This document shows, piece after piece, positions 46,627 through 55,986 of a stretch of 64,000 nucleotides of DNA. The notes below the pieces were generated by a model. That model saw nothing but the letters and a program-made list of their open reading frames with translations. It was not told the DNA's origin and did not search any database. How positions within the stretch are numbered: the stretch's first letter is position 1; each line of letters begins with the position of its first letter. A program made the translations under genes and the position numbers. The DNA comes from Sphingorhabdus sp. 109. GTDB taxonomy: Bacteria > Pseudomonadota > Alphaproteobacteria > Sphingomonadales > Sphingomonadaceae. The stretch is from the NCBI RefSeq assembly GCF_902506555.1, contig NZ_LR732707.1, positions 1,264,001 through 1,328,000 of the forward strand. Direction: 5' to 3'.

Positions 46627-47406
46627 TCAATCCCTGTCGCCAGTTTCATCATTCCTATCAGAGACTTGAAGCTTACTTGCGGTAAGCCTTGTTAACTGAT
46701 GGTCACGGATCGCCGCATCTTCTTCGCCAGTCCCGTCCTGACGCTGCCAATGGGGCAGTTCGCCGTCCATGATATCGGCAATCTCCAGCGCGTCGTCGAG
46801 CGCTTCGGACGAGAGCAATTTTTCCGGTGCGGCCGGCGGTTCGGGACCAAGGAGCTTCAGCGCCTCGGCCACCGGCGGCTGCGCGGGGACGGTTGCCGCC
46901 CCCTCTCCGGCGGCGCGGCCATCGCGGTTGCCGTGGCGATAGCGGTCCGGCGCGTGGGCGCGGATCAGGAACATTAACAGTCGGTCGTTATATTTGCGCT
47001 TGGTGTAAAGATGTCGGCCCTCCTTATCGACTATCACATCATCGACGCCGTTGATCGCCCGGTCAAAGGCAATATCGATCAACCGCCGGGATGCCGCCGC
47101 CAGCGCCGCGTCCCAGGCCGCCGCAAAACCCTCAGCCCCCGGTGCCCGTCGCAGCGTATAAGCGGCCCTGTCCGACATCCCGACACTGCGCGCCGCCTCC
47201 GCCACCACCCCACAATCCGCCAGCGCCCCGATAAAGGCGCGCTGTTTTTCGGGCGTCCAGCCATCCTTGCGGCGCTTGCGGAGCACCGGCACCCAGTCAT
47301 AGGCGGCGGGGTCGTGGCCGTGGGCGTCCAATTGGGGGGCGTCCAACTGGGATGCGTCGGGAGTAGTGGTAGTGGGTGTGGTTTGGGGGGAGGGCTTCTC
47401 TGTCAT
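46627..47406 (-). CDS. Orphan HTH-containing protein, resembling terminase small subunits
   Basis: Protein of 259 aa. A Thr/Pro/Asp-rich N-terminal 40 residues precede a helix-turn-helix-like segment (GWTPEKQRAFIGALADCG, EAARSVGMSDRAAYTLRR) and a helical middle (AAASRRLIDIAFDRAINGVDD). The rest is Ala/Pro-rich and acidic. Small terminase subunits and related sphingomonad hypothetical proteins have this layout, but no large terminase or other phage gene is present. Function unknown. Confidence 0.7.
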   Translation of the reverse strand: MTEKPSPQTTPTTTTPDASQLDAPQLDAHGHDPAAYDWVPVLRKRRKDGWTPEKQRAFIGALADCGVVAEAARSVGMSDRAAYTLRRAPGAEGFAAAWDAALAAASRRLIDIAFDRAINGVDDVIVDKEGRHLYTKRKYNDRLLMFLIRAHAPDRYRHGNRDGRAAGEGAATVPAQPPVAEALKLLGPEPPAAPEKLLSSEALDDALEIADIMDGELPHWQRQDGTGEEDAAIRDHQLTRLTASKLQVSDRNDETGDRD

Positions 47407-47596
47407 GGGCAGAGCTTAACCTATTTGGTTGGTTGTAGGAAAGAGTTTGTGCGTTTGGGAATTATTCGTGACGAGCTTTGGGGCTTACTATTTGCGGTCT
47501 TGATCTTTCTGGCGGGAGTTGGGCCGATAGCCAAATGTCCGGCTTTGAGCCTGTAAGACAAAAATCCGCCATTGAATCAAGCGGTGCGATCAGTGA

Positions 47597-49186
47597 CTAC
47601 CTCCTTGACCTTTTCTGACGCTTGCGGTTCTTCCAATCCATTCGCAGTCCCAAAATAGCCATGAAGACGATCAACGCGATCACAAAACCGCCGATTACCG
47701 CATTCAGTCCCAACCGCCCTATCGGGAACAGGAAGTTCCACTTGTGGACCATGCTGAAGACGAGCCGTTCGGGTTTCTCCCAGTCAGCCACGCGATCAAC
47801 GAGCACGCCGGATGCGGTGTCGACAAACAATGTCGCGTTGACGGGTTCGGCATAGTCAATGCGCCAGACCGGCAAGCGCTTGTTCCGGAAATCATATTCA
47901 TCACTGAACCGAGTGACCAGTTCCATGCTGGTGACGGCGCCATCGCGTGCCCCGGAAAAACGGCGGGCAATCGATAGCGCGATATCAGGGTCACCCTCTG
48001 GAGTAACTTCGCCGGTTGCTGCGTCTATATAGATCGCAGAAGCATCGGGCTTGATACCGGTGAACCGTGCTTCGCGAATTTCGGCATCGGTCGTGGGTGT
48101 AGGGTGCCCCGGTTCGGTAGAAGCAAAGCTGACATTTAAACTGTGACCGTGCTCTCCATGATCATGGTCGCCGCCGCCCATTGTGCTTCTGGTAGATGCC
48201 AGGCCGATACGATACAGAGCTTGCCGGTCTGCGCCTTCCACGAGCGAAACCGAAGCAATGTCGCGATCTGCACTCAAGGCAGCCCAATCCCGCTCGACTG
48301 GCCATGCGCCTCTCGCAACATTGACCGGTTGACCCATGAGCAGCTGACTGCCAGGCGGCACCAGCGCCGATTGCACCAGATGATAGATACCGCTCGCCGA
48401 AAACATGATGAGCGGAAGCGCGAGTATGTAACTCATGGCACGGTGCCAACCTTTGCTACCGGGAATATGTTTCTTTCGACGTACGGTTAGCAGCATCACA
48501 ATTCCTGTCAGCGCGAGCGCAAACAGACTCCCCACCATCAGCGCGATCACGAAGACGCGCAGCCAGTCCATACCCTCCGGCACCCATTCCCAGGTGTGCA
48601 AGGCACGGAAGGCGGTCTGTAGTGCCTTCTTGGTACTATTGTTGACCGCCGCAAGACTTGATGTCTCGGTATGGACATAGGTGGTTAGCTGATCGTCGCC
48701 TTCAAACTCGATCTTCCAGACCGGCAGCAGGCGATTGACCCAGGGATAGTCTGCATCGAATTTAGTCTGGAGCGTTGCCGAGATGATCGCTCGGTCGGTC
48801 GCAAGGTAGTGACGCGCGAGGAACTCTGCCTGCTGGCGATCGCCATCGGCTAACTCAATCCCGTCGGATGGCTGGAAGTAGCGTCGTGGCGCCAGCGGTT
48901 CTTCGGTGACCTGCCACAGCGCAGTGCCATCCGCTGCCGGAACAGTTTTAACCGCGACAGCTTCAGTGATTCCGTTTGCCGCCAACGTTTCGGTAATCGG
49001 CCGTGCTTGGGTCAGTTCGATAGCCGCCGCAGGTGGCATGAACTGTCCCTGTTGAGGCCCAAACAGAACCATCGCGATATGTGTGAGGCCCGAAAGACCC
49101 CATGCAAGCAGGCTAAATCCGCCGATCAGCGCCAGCCAGCGATGTTTCGAATTGGACCAGCGCGCGCTCTTGTTTTTGAATGACAT
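47597..49186 (-). CDS. PepSY-associated transmembrane protein (PiuB-like)
   Basis: Protein of 529 aa from ATG 49186 (AAGGAGCGG upstream). There is an N-terminal helix (WLALIGGFSLLAWGLSGLTH), PepSY-like periplasmic parts with ADYPWVNRLLPVWKIEF, two central helices, a second PepSY segment (FRNKRLPVWRIDYAEPVNA), and a C-terminal helix with a basic tail. A His-rich loop (GGGDHDHGEHGHS) in the second periplasmic part suggests metal binding. Such proteins often accompany TonB receptors and may reduce or release metals in the periplasm. It follows the receptor gene by 13 nt. Confidence 0.9.
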   Translation of the reverse strand: MSFKNKSARWSNSKHRWLALIGGFSLLAWGLSGLTHIAMVLFGPQQGQFMPPAAAIELTQARPITETLAANGITEAVAVKTVPAADGTALWQVTEEPLAPRRYFQPSDGIELADGDRQQAEFLARHYLATDRAIISATLQTKFDADYPWVNRLLPVWKIEFEGDDQLTTYVHTETSSLAAVNNSTKKALQTAFRALHTWEWVPEGMDWLRVFVIALMVGSLFALALTGIVMLLTVRRKKHIPGSKGWHRAMSYILALPLIMFSASGIYHLVQSALVPPGSQLLMGQPVNVARGAWPVERDWAALSADRDIASVSLVEGADRQALYRIGLASTRSTMGGGDHDHGEHGHSLNVSFASTEPGHPTPTTDAEIREARFTGIKPDASAIYIDAATGEVTPEGDPDIALSIARRFSGARDGAVTSMELVTRFSDEYDFRNKRLPVWRIDYAEPVNATLFVDTASGVLVDRVADWEKPERLVFSMVHKWNFLFPIGRLGLNAVIGGFVIALIVFMAILGLRMDWKNRKRQKRSRR

Positions 49187-49199
49187 TTTTTCCGCTCCT

Positions 49200-51353
49200 T
49201 CAAAACCGTACCCGGATGCCGCCAAAAAAAGCGCGCCCCTGACCCGGTGTATAGATTGCCGAGTTCGAGATTGACTGGTCAGCAACCGTGGTCAGGTTCG
49301 AGATAAAGACCCTGTCGAAAAGATTCTCGACCGAGCCGAACATCTCGAAATCCTTGAAAACTGTAAAACCAGCGGTCAATTGGACGGTCTCGTAGCCGGG
49401 AGCTCGCTGGGTGTTGGCATAGTCTGCCCAGGGTCCATCGGGAATGAAACGCAGGGTGGTCGAGAGATACCACTTGTCGATCTGATCGAACCGCGCTTCG
49501 GCAATTAACGTGTGCTGGGGGACTCCGGCTAGTTGATTGTCGCCATAGATCGGATCGTCATCGAAAACGAAATCGCTGAACGTGTATGCTACGGAAAGTC
49601 GGAGCGATTGGCCGCGCGTCTCGAGATATTTGCGCGCCGGCCTCACATCGATGCCGAATTCAAGCCCTTGATGAATGGTCCGGTCCCCATTCCCAGTCAC
49701 AGTGACAAAGCCGCTGGCGGCCGGAACCGTAAAATCGAGGAATTCATTCTCAAGCTCGGCGCGATAGGCCGCAACATCCCAGGAAAAGATACCAGATTGA
49801 CCGCGTGTGCCTATCTCGAAAACGGTTGCACGCTGCTCTTCGAGTGGCGCGAACGGGAACGCGCCGCCTGCCGTCAAGTCCGAGAGGCTCGGCGGCTCGA
49901 AACTGCGGTTGATGTTGCCAAACACCTGAATATTCTCGGACAGATCGAGCAGCAAGCCTATACGGGGGTTGAACTGGTCGAACTCCCCGCGTCCGGTCAC
50001 CGTGTTGAGGATCGCTTCGACATCTCGCATGGCGCGCGCATATTGTCCGCCTGCGATTACCGTTACCGCGTCAGTAAGACCAAGATCGAGTTGCGCGTAA
50101 GTCATCAACAATGATGAATCCTGGTCGGAGCGAGAAGTCAGGACACCGCGTTCGCCCGAAAGATTTTCGAAGACCTGAGCGTCATTGCTGCCAAATGCAT
50201 AGGTTGCACCGATCTGCCAGCGGCTTTGCGGGGCCAAAAACGGCAGATCACCCTTCAGTCGTATTGATCCACCTATCTCGTCCTCGCCTTGTACGATAAC
50301 TCCCGCAAAACGGGTGATTGCGTGGTCTAGCGAGCGGCGCGAATACCATGCGCCGAGTTCTAGTTCCGCTCCGCCTAGATCGATCACCGTAAGGTTGGAG
50401 ATGCGAACAACATTCAGGTTGCGATCCCAGTCATCAGCCACAGGACCAGAATCGAGAACCGTTACTGGACCTCCCGGAAAAAATGGCCCGATCGTCACGG
50501 GGCGCCCGGCCGCGCGCGGATCGGCGAGCGCGTCTTCGAGCGTGAGCGATCCTGCCAACTCGAAATTGTCAGACAGGGCAGTGACATAAAAGCGTGTCTC
50601 GATGTTGTCGGCGATTTGCCAACCCAAATTGCCATGGCCATAGATGCTTTTCACATTGCTATGTTCGCGATAGCCGTTACTGGCAAGACCGGTCACACCG
50701 ATCCAGTAATCGGTCTCCGCACCCTTGCCGGCGATCGAAGCGTTGGCTCTAAAAGTTCCGAAGCTGCCACTCTCGGCTCGCAAGGAAACCGGCGCACGTG
50801 CAGTCCGTCCGGTCGGGCTTGAGACATTGACTGCTCCGCCGAGTTGCATCGATCCGTATCGCAGGCCGTTAGCTCCTTTGAAGACTTCTATATAATGTAC
50901 GGTGAGCGGGTCGATCTCTTGAAATTCGGTATTGCCAGCCGCACGACTGATTGGCACGCCATCGCGCAAAACCATCAATCCGCGCCGCTCAAAGCTCGAG
51001 TTAAGACCAGATCCACGAATCGAGATTCGGCTTTCCCGCTGGGCGCTAGTGTCGGCGAAGACACCAGGTGTAAGCTCAAGCGTATCGCCGATGCTCTGGG
51101 CGAAGATATCGACAAAACCTTCATCCTCGACCAAACCGATCGCGCCGGGAACGCGTTGAAGTTCGGCACGCGCGTCTTCAATTGATGGCGAGGTAAGAGT
51201 GCCATCGCGGCTGCCGGTAACGATGATCTCTTCTTGGCGCTGGCCAATGCCTTGCGCGAACGCCGGGTTCGCTGCTGCACTAGCATATAACGCGAATAAG
51301 CTTGTTCTGAGCAGCCGACGGCGCTTGGATGCAAAACTGGGCTGGGGTGACAT
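49200..51353 (-). CDS. TonB-dependent outer-membrane receptor, FecA-like
   Basis: Protein of 717 aa. The signal peptide ends NPAFAQG. A TonB-box-like EEIIVTGSRD follows, then the plug (SRISIRGSGLNSSFERRGL, GGAVNVSSPTG) and a long beta barrel ending with Phe (FFGGIRVRF). Plug features resemble ferric dicitrate receptors. No FecR/FecI regulators are next to it. It is followed by a PepSY protein and preceded by a DUF2946 protein on the same strand, so this is probably a metal- or metal-chelate-uptake unit. Which metal is not shown. Confidence 0.93.
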   Translation of the reverse strand: MSPQPSFASKRRRLLRTSLFALYASAAANPAFAQGIGQRQEEIIVTGSRDGTLTSPSIEDARAELQRVPGAIGLVEDEGFVDIFAQSIGDTLELTPGVFADTSAQRESRISIRGSGLNSSFERRGLMVLRDGVPISRAAGNTEFQEIDPLTVHYIEVFKGANGLRYGSMQLGGAVNVSSPTGRTARAPVSLRAESGSFGTFRANASIAGKGAETDYWIGVTGLASNGYREHSNVKSIYGHGNLGWQIADNIETRFYVTALSDNFELAGSLTLEDALADPRAAGRPVTIGPFFPGGPVTVLDSGPVADDWDRNLNVVRISNLTVIDLGGAELELGAWYSRRSLDHAITRFAGVIVQGEDEIGGSIRLKGDLPFLAPQSRWQIGATYAFGSNDAQVFENLSGERGVLTSRSDQDSSLLMTYAQLDLGLTDAVTVIAGGQYARAMRDVEAILNTVTGRGEFDQFNPRIGLLLDLSENIQVFGNINRSFEPPSLSDLTAGGAFPFAPLEEQRATVFEIGTRGQSGIFSWDVAAYRAELENEFLDFTVPAASGFVTVTGNGDRTIHQGLEFGIDVRPARKYLETRGQSLRLSVAYTFSDFVFDDDPIYGDNQLAGVPQHTLIAEARFDQIDKWYLSTTLRFIPDGPWADYANTQRAPGYETVQLTAGFTVFKDFEMFGSVENLFDRVFISNLTTVADQSISNSAIYTPGQGRAFFGGIRVRF

Positions 51354-51558
51354 GATAATATTCCTGTGTTCTGGAAATCAGCCCATCTGTCGCGCGAACT
51401 TACCGAGCGAGACTTCCGGGCTTTCGTAGCATTCGATGCTGGACTAAAGTTCGCCGTCGCGGTCATCAGACAGACAGCAGCGGTTTGGTCGATCGCTAGC
51501 CGCTCGGCGGACCCTACCGCCAGGGCGATCGGTCGAGGCGACAAATCAGATCAGATTG

Positions 51559-51963
51559 TCAGGCTACTGCCGGTGGGCCGCGCAGCGGCGGACGAAGATA
51601 GAAGAATTGCAGATTCGACTGGCGCTGCAACGGCGCGAGGCCGAGGACCAGAATGAATGCAAAAGCCATCATCAGGAGGATTTCATCAGCACCGCCCGTT
51701 GCGACCTTGGCCAGTCCGGAGAAAGCGCAATGCTCCCCTTTGTTCGCGCTGTTGGAATGTTCGCTTTCCTTGCCGGGGATGACCAATTGCAAGGTCTTAC
51801 CGTCGCCACTGCCATCGGAGCAGAACGTTATCGTCAGCAACCGGTCATTGGAATCGGAGATCATGAAACCAGACGGAACAACGGCCTTAATGCAGAACGC
51901 CAGCAAAAGCAGCGCTAGTGCAACATGGCGGTGATCCCGAATCAAGGCTCGCAAACAAGTCAT
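51559..51963 (-). CDS. DUF2946 family protein
   Basis: Protein of 134 aa. One N-terminal helix (VALALLLLAFCIKAVVPSGFM) and the conserved periplasmic pattern (ITFCSDGSG, EHCAFSGLA) with Cys and His identify DUF2946. A second hydrophobic segment (EILLMMAFAFILVLGLAPL) follows. The family often neighbours TonB receptors and copper-related genes; a role in metal handling is inferred. The gene is 205 nt upstream of the receptor. Confidence 0.85.
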   Translation of the reverse strand: MTCLRALIRDHRHVALALLLLAFCIKAVVPSGFMISDSNDRLLTITFCSDGSGDGKTLQLVIPGKESEHSNSANKGEHCAFSGLAKVATGGADEILLMMAFAFILVLGLAPLQRQSNLQFFYLRPPLRGPPAVA

Positions 51964-52297
51964 CTACACCGCTCTCTAAAGTTGAACAGAAACATTGTCA
52001 GCAGTCATTTGAGGCCAGCTTACCACCGTCCGCTGCCGGTCGCCGGGCGCCGTCAACCGATTGACTGAGATTGGGGCGCTTAACGGTCAGCCAGCCAGCC
52101 TCGATAAAAGAGCAGAGCCACTGTAATTTTATTTACATGTTAACACCAAATATGCCGTCTGCCCCGACAATCACACACGAAAATTGACAAATAGCACTCG
52201 CTATAACCCCGAAACTCCGCCAAACACTCTTCCAGAAGCTGAAAATCTTTTGACAGCCCATCTTATTTCAACCCCTCCCCAGTGAAGGAAGAGCAAC
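51964..52297. other. Intergenic region upstream of isocitrate lyase
   Basis: These 334 bases carry no gene. The stretch 52120-52210 is AT-rich (ATTTTATTTACATGTTAACACC; TTGACA at 52184-52189) and should contain the aceA promoter and the start region of the divergent DUF2946 transcript. I cannot fix the -10/-35 pairs: TTGACA and TATAAC are only 12 bp apart. Confidence 0.5.
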
Positions 52298-53890
52298 ATG
52301 TCCTATCAAGATCTCAAGAACAACGCCGACAGCCTGATCAACAGCCAGAATGGTACATGGAGCGGCATCGACGCCGAGTCCGTTGCCCGCATGCAGTTGC
52401 AGAACCGGTTCAAGACCGGCCTCGACATCGCCAAATATACCGCCGCTATCATGCGCGAGGATATGGCCGCTTATGACGCCGACAGCTCCAAATATACCCA
52501 GTCGCTGGGTTGCTGGCACGGATTTATCGCGCAGCAGAAGATGATTTCGATCAAGAAGCATTTCGGCGATACCAAACGCCGCTATCTCTATCTGTCCGGC
52601 TGGATGGTTGCCGCACTGCGCAGCGAATTCGGCCCCCTGCCCGACCAGTCGATGCACGAAAAGACTTCGGTCCCTGCGCTGATCGAAGAGCTTTACACCT
52701 TCTTGCGTCAGGCCGACTCCCGTGAGCTGAACCTGTTGTTCCGCGATATTGATGCGGCGCGCGAAGCCGGCGATGCAGCGGCCGAGAAAGCGGCCATGGA
52801 CAAGGTCGAGAATTTCCAGACCCATGTCGTTCCGATCATCGCCGATATCGACGCCGGTTTCGGTAATGCCGAGGCAACCTACCTGCTCGCCAAGAAGATG
52901 ATCGAAGCGGGTGCCTGCGCCCTGCAGATCGAAAACCAGGTTTCCGACGAAAAGCAGTGCGGCCATCAGGATGGCAAGGTTACCGTGCCGCACGAGGATT
53001 TTCTCGCGAAGATCCGCGCCTGCCGCTATGCTTTCCTCGAACTGGGCGTCACCGACGGCATCATCGTCACCCGCACCGACTCGCTCGGCGCCGGTCTGAC
53101 CAAGCAGATCGCGGTGTCCAACGAACCGGGCGATCTCGGCGACCAGTATAACAGCTTCCTCGATTGCGAGGAAATTGACCCGGCCACCGCGAAGAACGGC
53201 GACGTCATCATCAACCGCGATGGCAAGATGCTCCGTCCGAAGCGCCTCCCTTCCAACCTGTTCCAGTTCCGTCCCGGCACCGGCGAGGACCGTTGCGTTC
53301 TCGACAGCATCACCTCACTGCAAAATGGCGCCGATTTGCTGTGGATCGAAACCGAAAAGCCTCATGTCGAGCAGATTGCCGGCATGATGGACCGGGTCCG
53401 CGAAGTCGTTCCGAACGCGAAGCTGGTCTACAACAACTCGCCTTCGTTCAACTGGACGCTGAACTTCCGTCAGCAGGTTTATGACGCGATGGCCGCAGAA
53501 GGTCTCGACGTGTCCGAATATAATCGCGACGATCTGATGGATGCGAAATATGATGACACCGAACTGGGCGAAGCGGCTGACAAGCGCATCCGCACCTTCC
53601 AGGCCGATGGGTCGAAACGCGCGGGTATCTTCCATCACCTGATCACCCTGCCGACCTATCACACCGCAGCCCTGTCGACCGACAATCTGGCCAAGGAATA
53701 TTTCGGCGACGCCGGCATGCTGGGCTACGTTCTCGGCGTCCAGCGCAAGGAAATCCGCGAAGGCATCGCTTGTGTGAAGCACCAGAACATGTCCGGCAGC
53801 GATATTGGCGATGACCACAAGGAATATTTCGCCGGTGAAGCCGCTCTGAAAGCTGGCGGTGCGCAAAACACAATGAACCAGTTCGGATAA
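52298..53890 (+). CDS. aceA: Isocitrate lyase (530-residue form)
   Basis: Protein of 530 aa, the long ICL subclass. The active-site signature is KQCGH (near residue 220; KKCGH in the short subclass). The metal-binding segment is IIADIDAGFGNAEATYLLAKK and the conserved NNSPSFNWTLNF is present. It splits isocitrate into glyoxylate and succinate for growth on acetate or fatty acids. Malate synthase is not in the window. A hairpin follows the stop codon. Confidence 0.97.
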   Translation: MSYQDLKNNADSLINSQNGTWSGIDAESVARMQLQNRFKTGLDIAKYTAAIMREDMAAYDADSSKYTQSLGCWHGFIAQQKMISIKKHFGDTKRRYLYLSGWMVAALRSEFGPLPDQSMHEKTSVPALIEELYTFLRQADSRELNLLFRDIDAAREAGDAAAEKAAMDKVENFQTHVVPIIADIDAGFGNAEATYLLAKKMIEAGACALQIENQVSDEKQCGHQDGKVTVPHEDFLAKIRACRYAFLELGVTDGIIVTRTDSLGAGLTKQIAVSNEPGDLGDQYNSFLDCEEIDPATAKNGDVIINRDGKMLRPKRLPSNLFQFRPGTGEDRCVLDSITSLQNGADLLWIETEKPHVEQIAGMMDRVREVVPNAKLVYNNSPSFNWTLNFRQQVYDAMAAEGLDVSEYNRDDLMDAKYDDTELGEAADKRIRTFQADGSKRAGIFHHLITLPTYHTAALSTDNLAKEYFGDAGMLGYVLGVQRKEIREGIACVKHQNMSGSDIGDDHKEYFAGEAALKAGGAQNTMNQFG

Positions 53891-53900
53891 TTCAGACGGG

Positions 53901-53932
53901 TCGGGTGCCCCATCCCCTTTCGGGGCATCCGA
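53901..53932 (+). terminator. Hairpin after isocitrate lyase
   Basis: TCGGGTGCCCC pairs with GGGGCATCCGA (one G-T pair), loop ATCCCCTTTC, starting 10 nt after the stop. No U-run follows immediately. A second inverted pair (AGTTTTCCT/AGGAAAAACT) lies just downstream. Confidence 0.55.
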
Positions 53933-54089
53933 CCAAACCAGTTTTCCTGGGGAGGAAAAACTATCCGTCGGCAGCAATGCCGGCGGATTTTTTCTGTGTG
54001 GACAAATGCCCCGAACGCCATCAGGATCGATCATCTCCGGTTAAGCCTGGTCCGCTTAGCCTGGGTTCGGTCTGGCAAATGGGGGCAGC

Positions 54090-55547
54090 ATGACATTACG
54101 GAAATCCGGTTCGATTCTGGCCTTGGCAGCGTTGCTCGCTTCATGCGGCGGCGGTAGCGGAGGCAGCAGCAACAATGTCAGCCTGCCATCCGGCGGTGGG
54201 GGCGGCGCAACCCCGACGCCGACCGGAACGACCTGCTCGTTGCAAAGCCGCCAGAACTGGGCCTTCGACCTGCTCGACGAATGGTATCTCTTCCCCGAGA
54301 CCCTGCCCGCCAGCCTCAGCCCCGCGCCTTATGCATCGGTGCAGGACTATATCGATGCGCTCACCGCCACCGCGCGCGGTCAGGGGCGGGATCGCTATTT
54401 CACCTATATTACCTCGATCGCCGAGGAGAACGCCTTCCTGAACTCCGGCGCGACCGCAGGCTTTGGCATCCGGCTGAGCTATGACAGCAATGCCTCGCGG
54501 GTCTATATTCTCGACGCCTATGAAGGCGCGCCCGCGCTTGCAGCCGGTATCGACCGCGGCGCGGAACTGCTCGCGATCGGAACCAGCAGCAGCAATCTCC
54601 AGACCGTCACCGCGCTCTTCGCCCAGGGTGGCGCCAGCGCGATCAGCGAGGCGCTCGGTCCCTCGACAGCGGGGACCAGCCGCGTGCTGCGCTTCCGCAA
54701 CGCAGCAGGTGTCGAGACCACCACCACGGTGAGCAAAGCCGATTATGCGATCCAGCCCATCTCTCCGCGCTATGGCGTGCAGATCATCGACAATGGCGGC
54801 ACGCAGACCGGCTATGTCAACCTGCGCACATTCATCGACAGCGCCGAGCCGCAATTGCGCGATGCGTTCCAGCAGTTCCGCAACGCCGGTGTGACCGAGC
54901 TGGTCATCGACCTGCGCTACAATGGCGGCGGACTGGTCCGCACCGCCGAGCTGTTCGCCGATCTGCTCGGCCGCGACCGCTTCACCAACCAGGTCCAGGG
55001 CGTGACCCGTTTCCGCGCCAGCAAGGCGGCGAACAACGAGACCCGCAATTTCCAGCCCCAGGCCCAGTCGATCGCCCCGACCCGCATCGCCTTCATCACC
55101 ACCGGCGGCTCGGCCTCGGCCAGCGAGCTGGTGATCAACGCGATGATCCCCTATCTCGACGCCGACATGGCGCTGGTCGGCAGCAATACCTATGGCAAGC
55201 CGGTCGGCCAGATCGGGCTGGACCGGAGTGCCTGCGACGACCGGTTGCGGATCGTTGCCTTTGCCACCGAGAATGCCGACGGCAATGCCAATTATTTCGA
55301 CGGTCTCGCCGGTTCGCTGACCAACAGTTGCCAGGCGGCCGATGATGTCAGCCTGCCGCTGGGCGATCCAGGCGAAGCCTCTACCGCCCGCGCTCTCGGC
55401 TTCCTGTCCGGCGCCGCCTGCACGCCGATCAGCAGCGCGGGATCCGGTACGATTGCCGGACAGCGCGAAGCCCTGTCCCTGCCCCGCCAGTTGCTGATGC
55501 CGGCGCGACCAACCCCGGCCCAGCGCGAGGTTCCGGGTTCCTTCTGA
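54090..55547 (+). CDS. S41 family (C-terminal processing) peptidase, lipoprotein
   Basis: Protein of 485 aa. The lipoprotein signal ends LLASC, followed by a Gly/Ser/Asn-rich linker. A tricorn-like N-terminal helical part (RQNWAFDLLDEWYLFPE), a PDZ-like segment (AGFGIRLSYDSNASRVYILD, GAPALAAGIDRGAELLAIG) and the S41 core follow, with the catalytic Ser in TTGGSASASELVIN (about residue 341) and a later Lys (TYGKPVG). It acts in the periplasm on an unknown protein. One nucleotide separates it from the globin gene. Confidence 0.92.
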   Translation: MTLRKSGSILALAALLASCGGGSGGSSNNVSLPSGGGGGATPTPTGTTCSLQSRQNWAFDLLDEWYLFPETLPASLSPAPYASVQDYIDALTATARGQGRDRYFTYITSIAEENAFLNSGATAGFGIRLSYDSNASRVYILDAYEGAPALAAGIDRGAELLAIGTSSSNLQTVTALFAQGGASAISEALGPSTAGTSRVLRFRNAAGVETTTTVSKADYAIQPISPRYGVQIIDNGGTQTGYVNLRTFIDSAEPQLRDAFQQFRNAGVTELVIDLRYNGGGLVRTAELFADLLGRDRFTNQVQGVTRFRASKAANNETRNFQPQAQSIAPTRIAFITTGGSASASELVINAMIPYLDADMALVGSNTYGKPVGQIGLDRSACDDRLRIVAFATENADGNANYFDGLAGSLTNSCQAADDVSLPLGDPGEASTARALGFLSGAACTPISSAGSGTIAGQREALSLPRQLLMPARPTPAQREVPGSF

Positions 55548-55548
55548 G

Positions 55549-55986
55549 ATGACCGCGCACCAGACCGACCATGCCGTGATGGAGGACAGTCTCGAGGCGC
55601 TGGGCGACCGTTATGACGGCATCGCCGCCGAACTGTTCGACCGGTTCATCGCCGATCATCCGCATTACGCTCCGGTCTTCCTCAACCCCGAAGCGGCGCG
55701 CGAGCGGATGACCCGGGAGACTCTCGAGGCGATGCTCGGGCTGGCGGCGGACGAATGGTGGGTCGACCATGCGGTCACCAATTTCATCGACCTGCATCAC
55801 AATTATGCCGACTTCACCCCGCACGACTATGCCGCCTGGTTTGCGCTGGTGATCGAGACAATGGCCAGGCGCGCCGGTGCCGACTGGCCCGCCGGCGCGA
55901 GCGCCGCGTGGCAACGGCAGGCCGACGGACTGGTCGCCAGGGTTGCGACCGTCGCGCGCAACGCCGAAGTGCCGGTGCGGCCATGA
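55549..55986 (+). CDS. Single-domain globin
   Basis: Protein of 145 aa. The F-helix pattern FIDLHHNYADFTPHDYAAW fits the globin proximal-His region (HxxY followed by a helix as in flavohaemoglobin globin domains), and the start of helix A (DSLEALGDRYDGIAAELFDRF) is normal. There is no reductase domain. Oxygen or nitric oxide binding is expected from the family but not shown. Its start is 1 nt after the S41 stop and its stop overlaps the next ATG, so it is translated with its neighbours. Confidence 0.8.
   Translation: MTAHQTDHAVMEDSLEALGDRYDGIAAELFDRFIADHPHYAPVFLNPEAARERMTRETLEAMLGLAADEWWVDHAVTNFIDLHHNYADFTPHDYAAWFALVIETMARRAGADWPAGASAAWQRQADGLVARVATVARNAEVPVRP

Noticed and set aside
52184-52207. 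TTGACA..TATAAC as the aceA promoter
   Set aside because: The spacer is only 12 bp, too short for a normal sigma-70 promoter.
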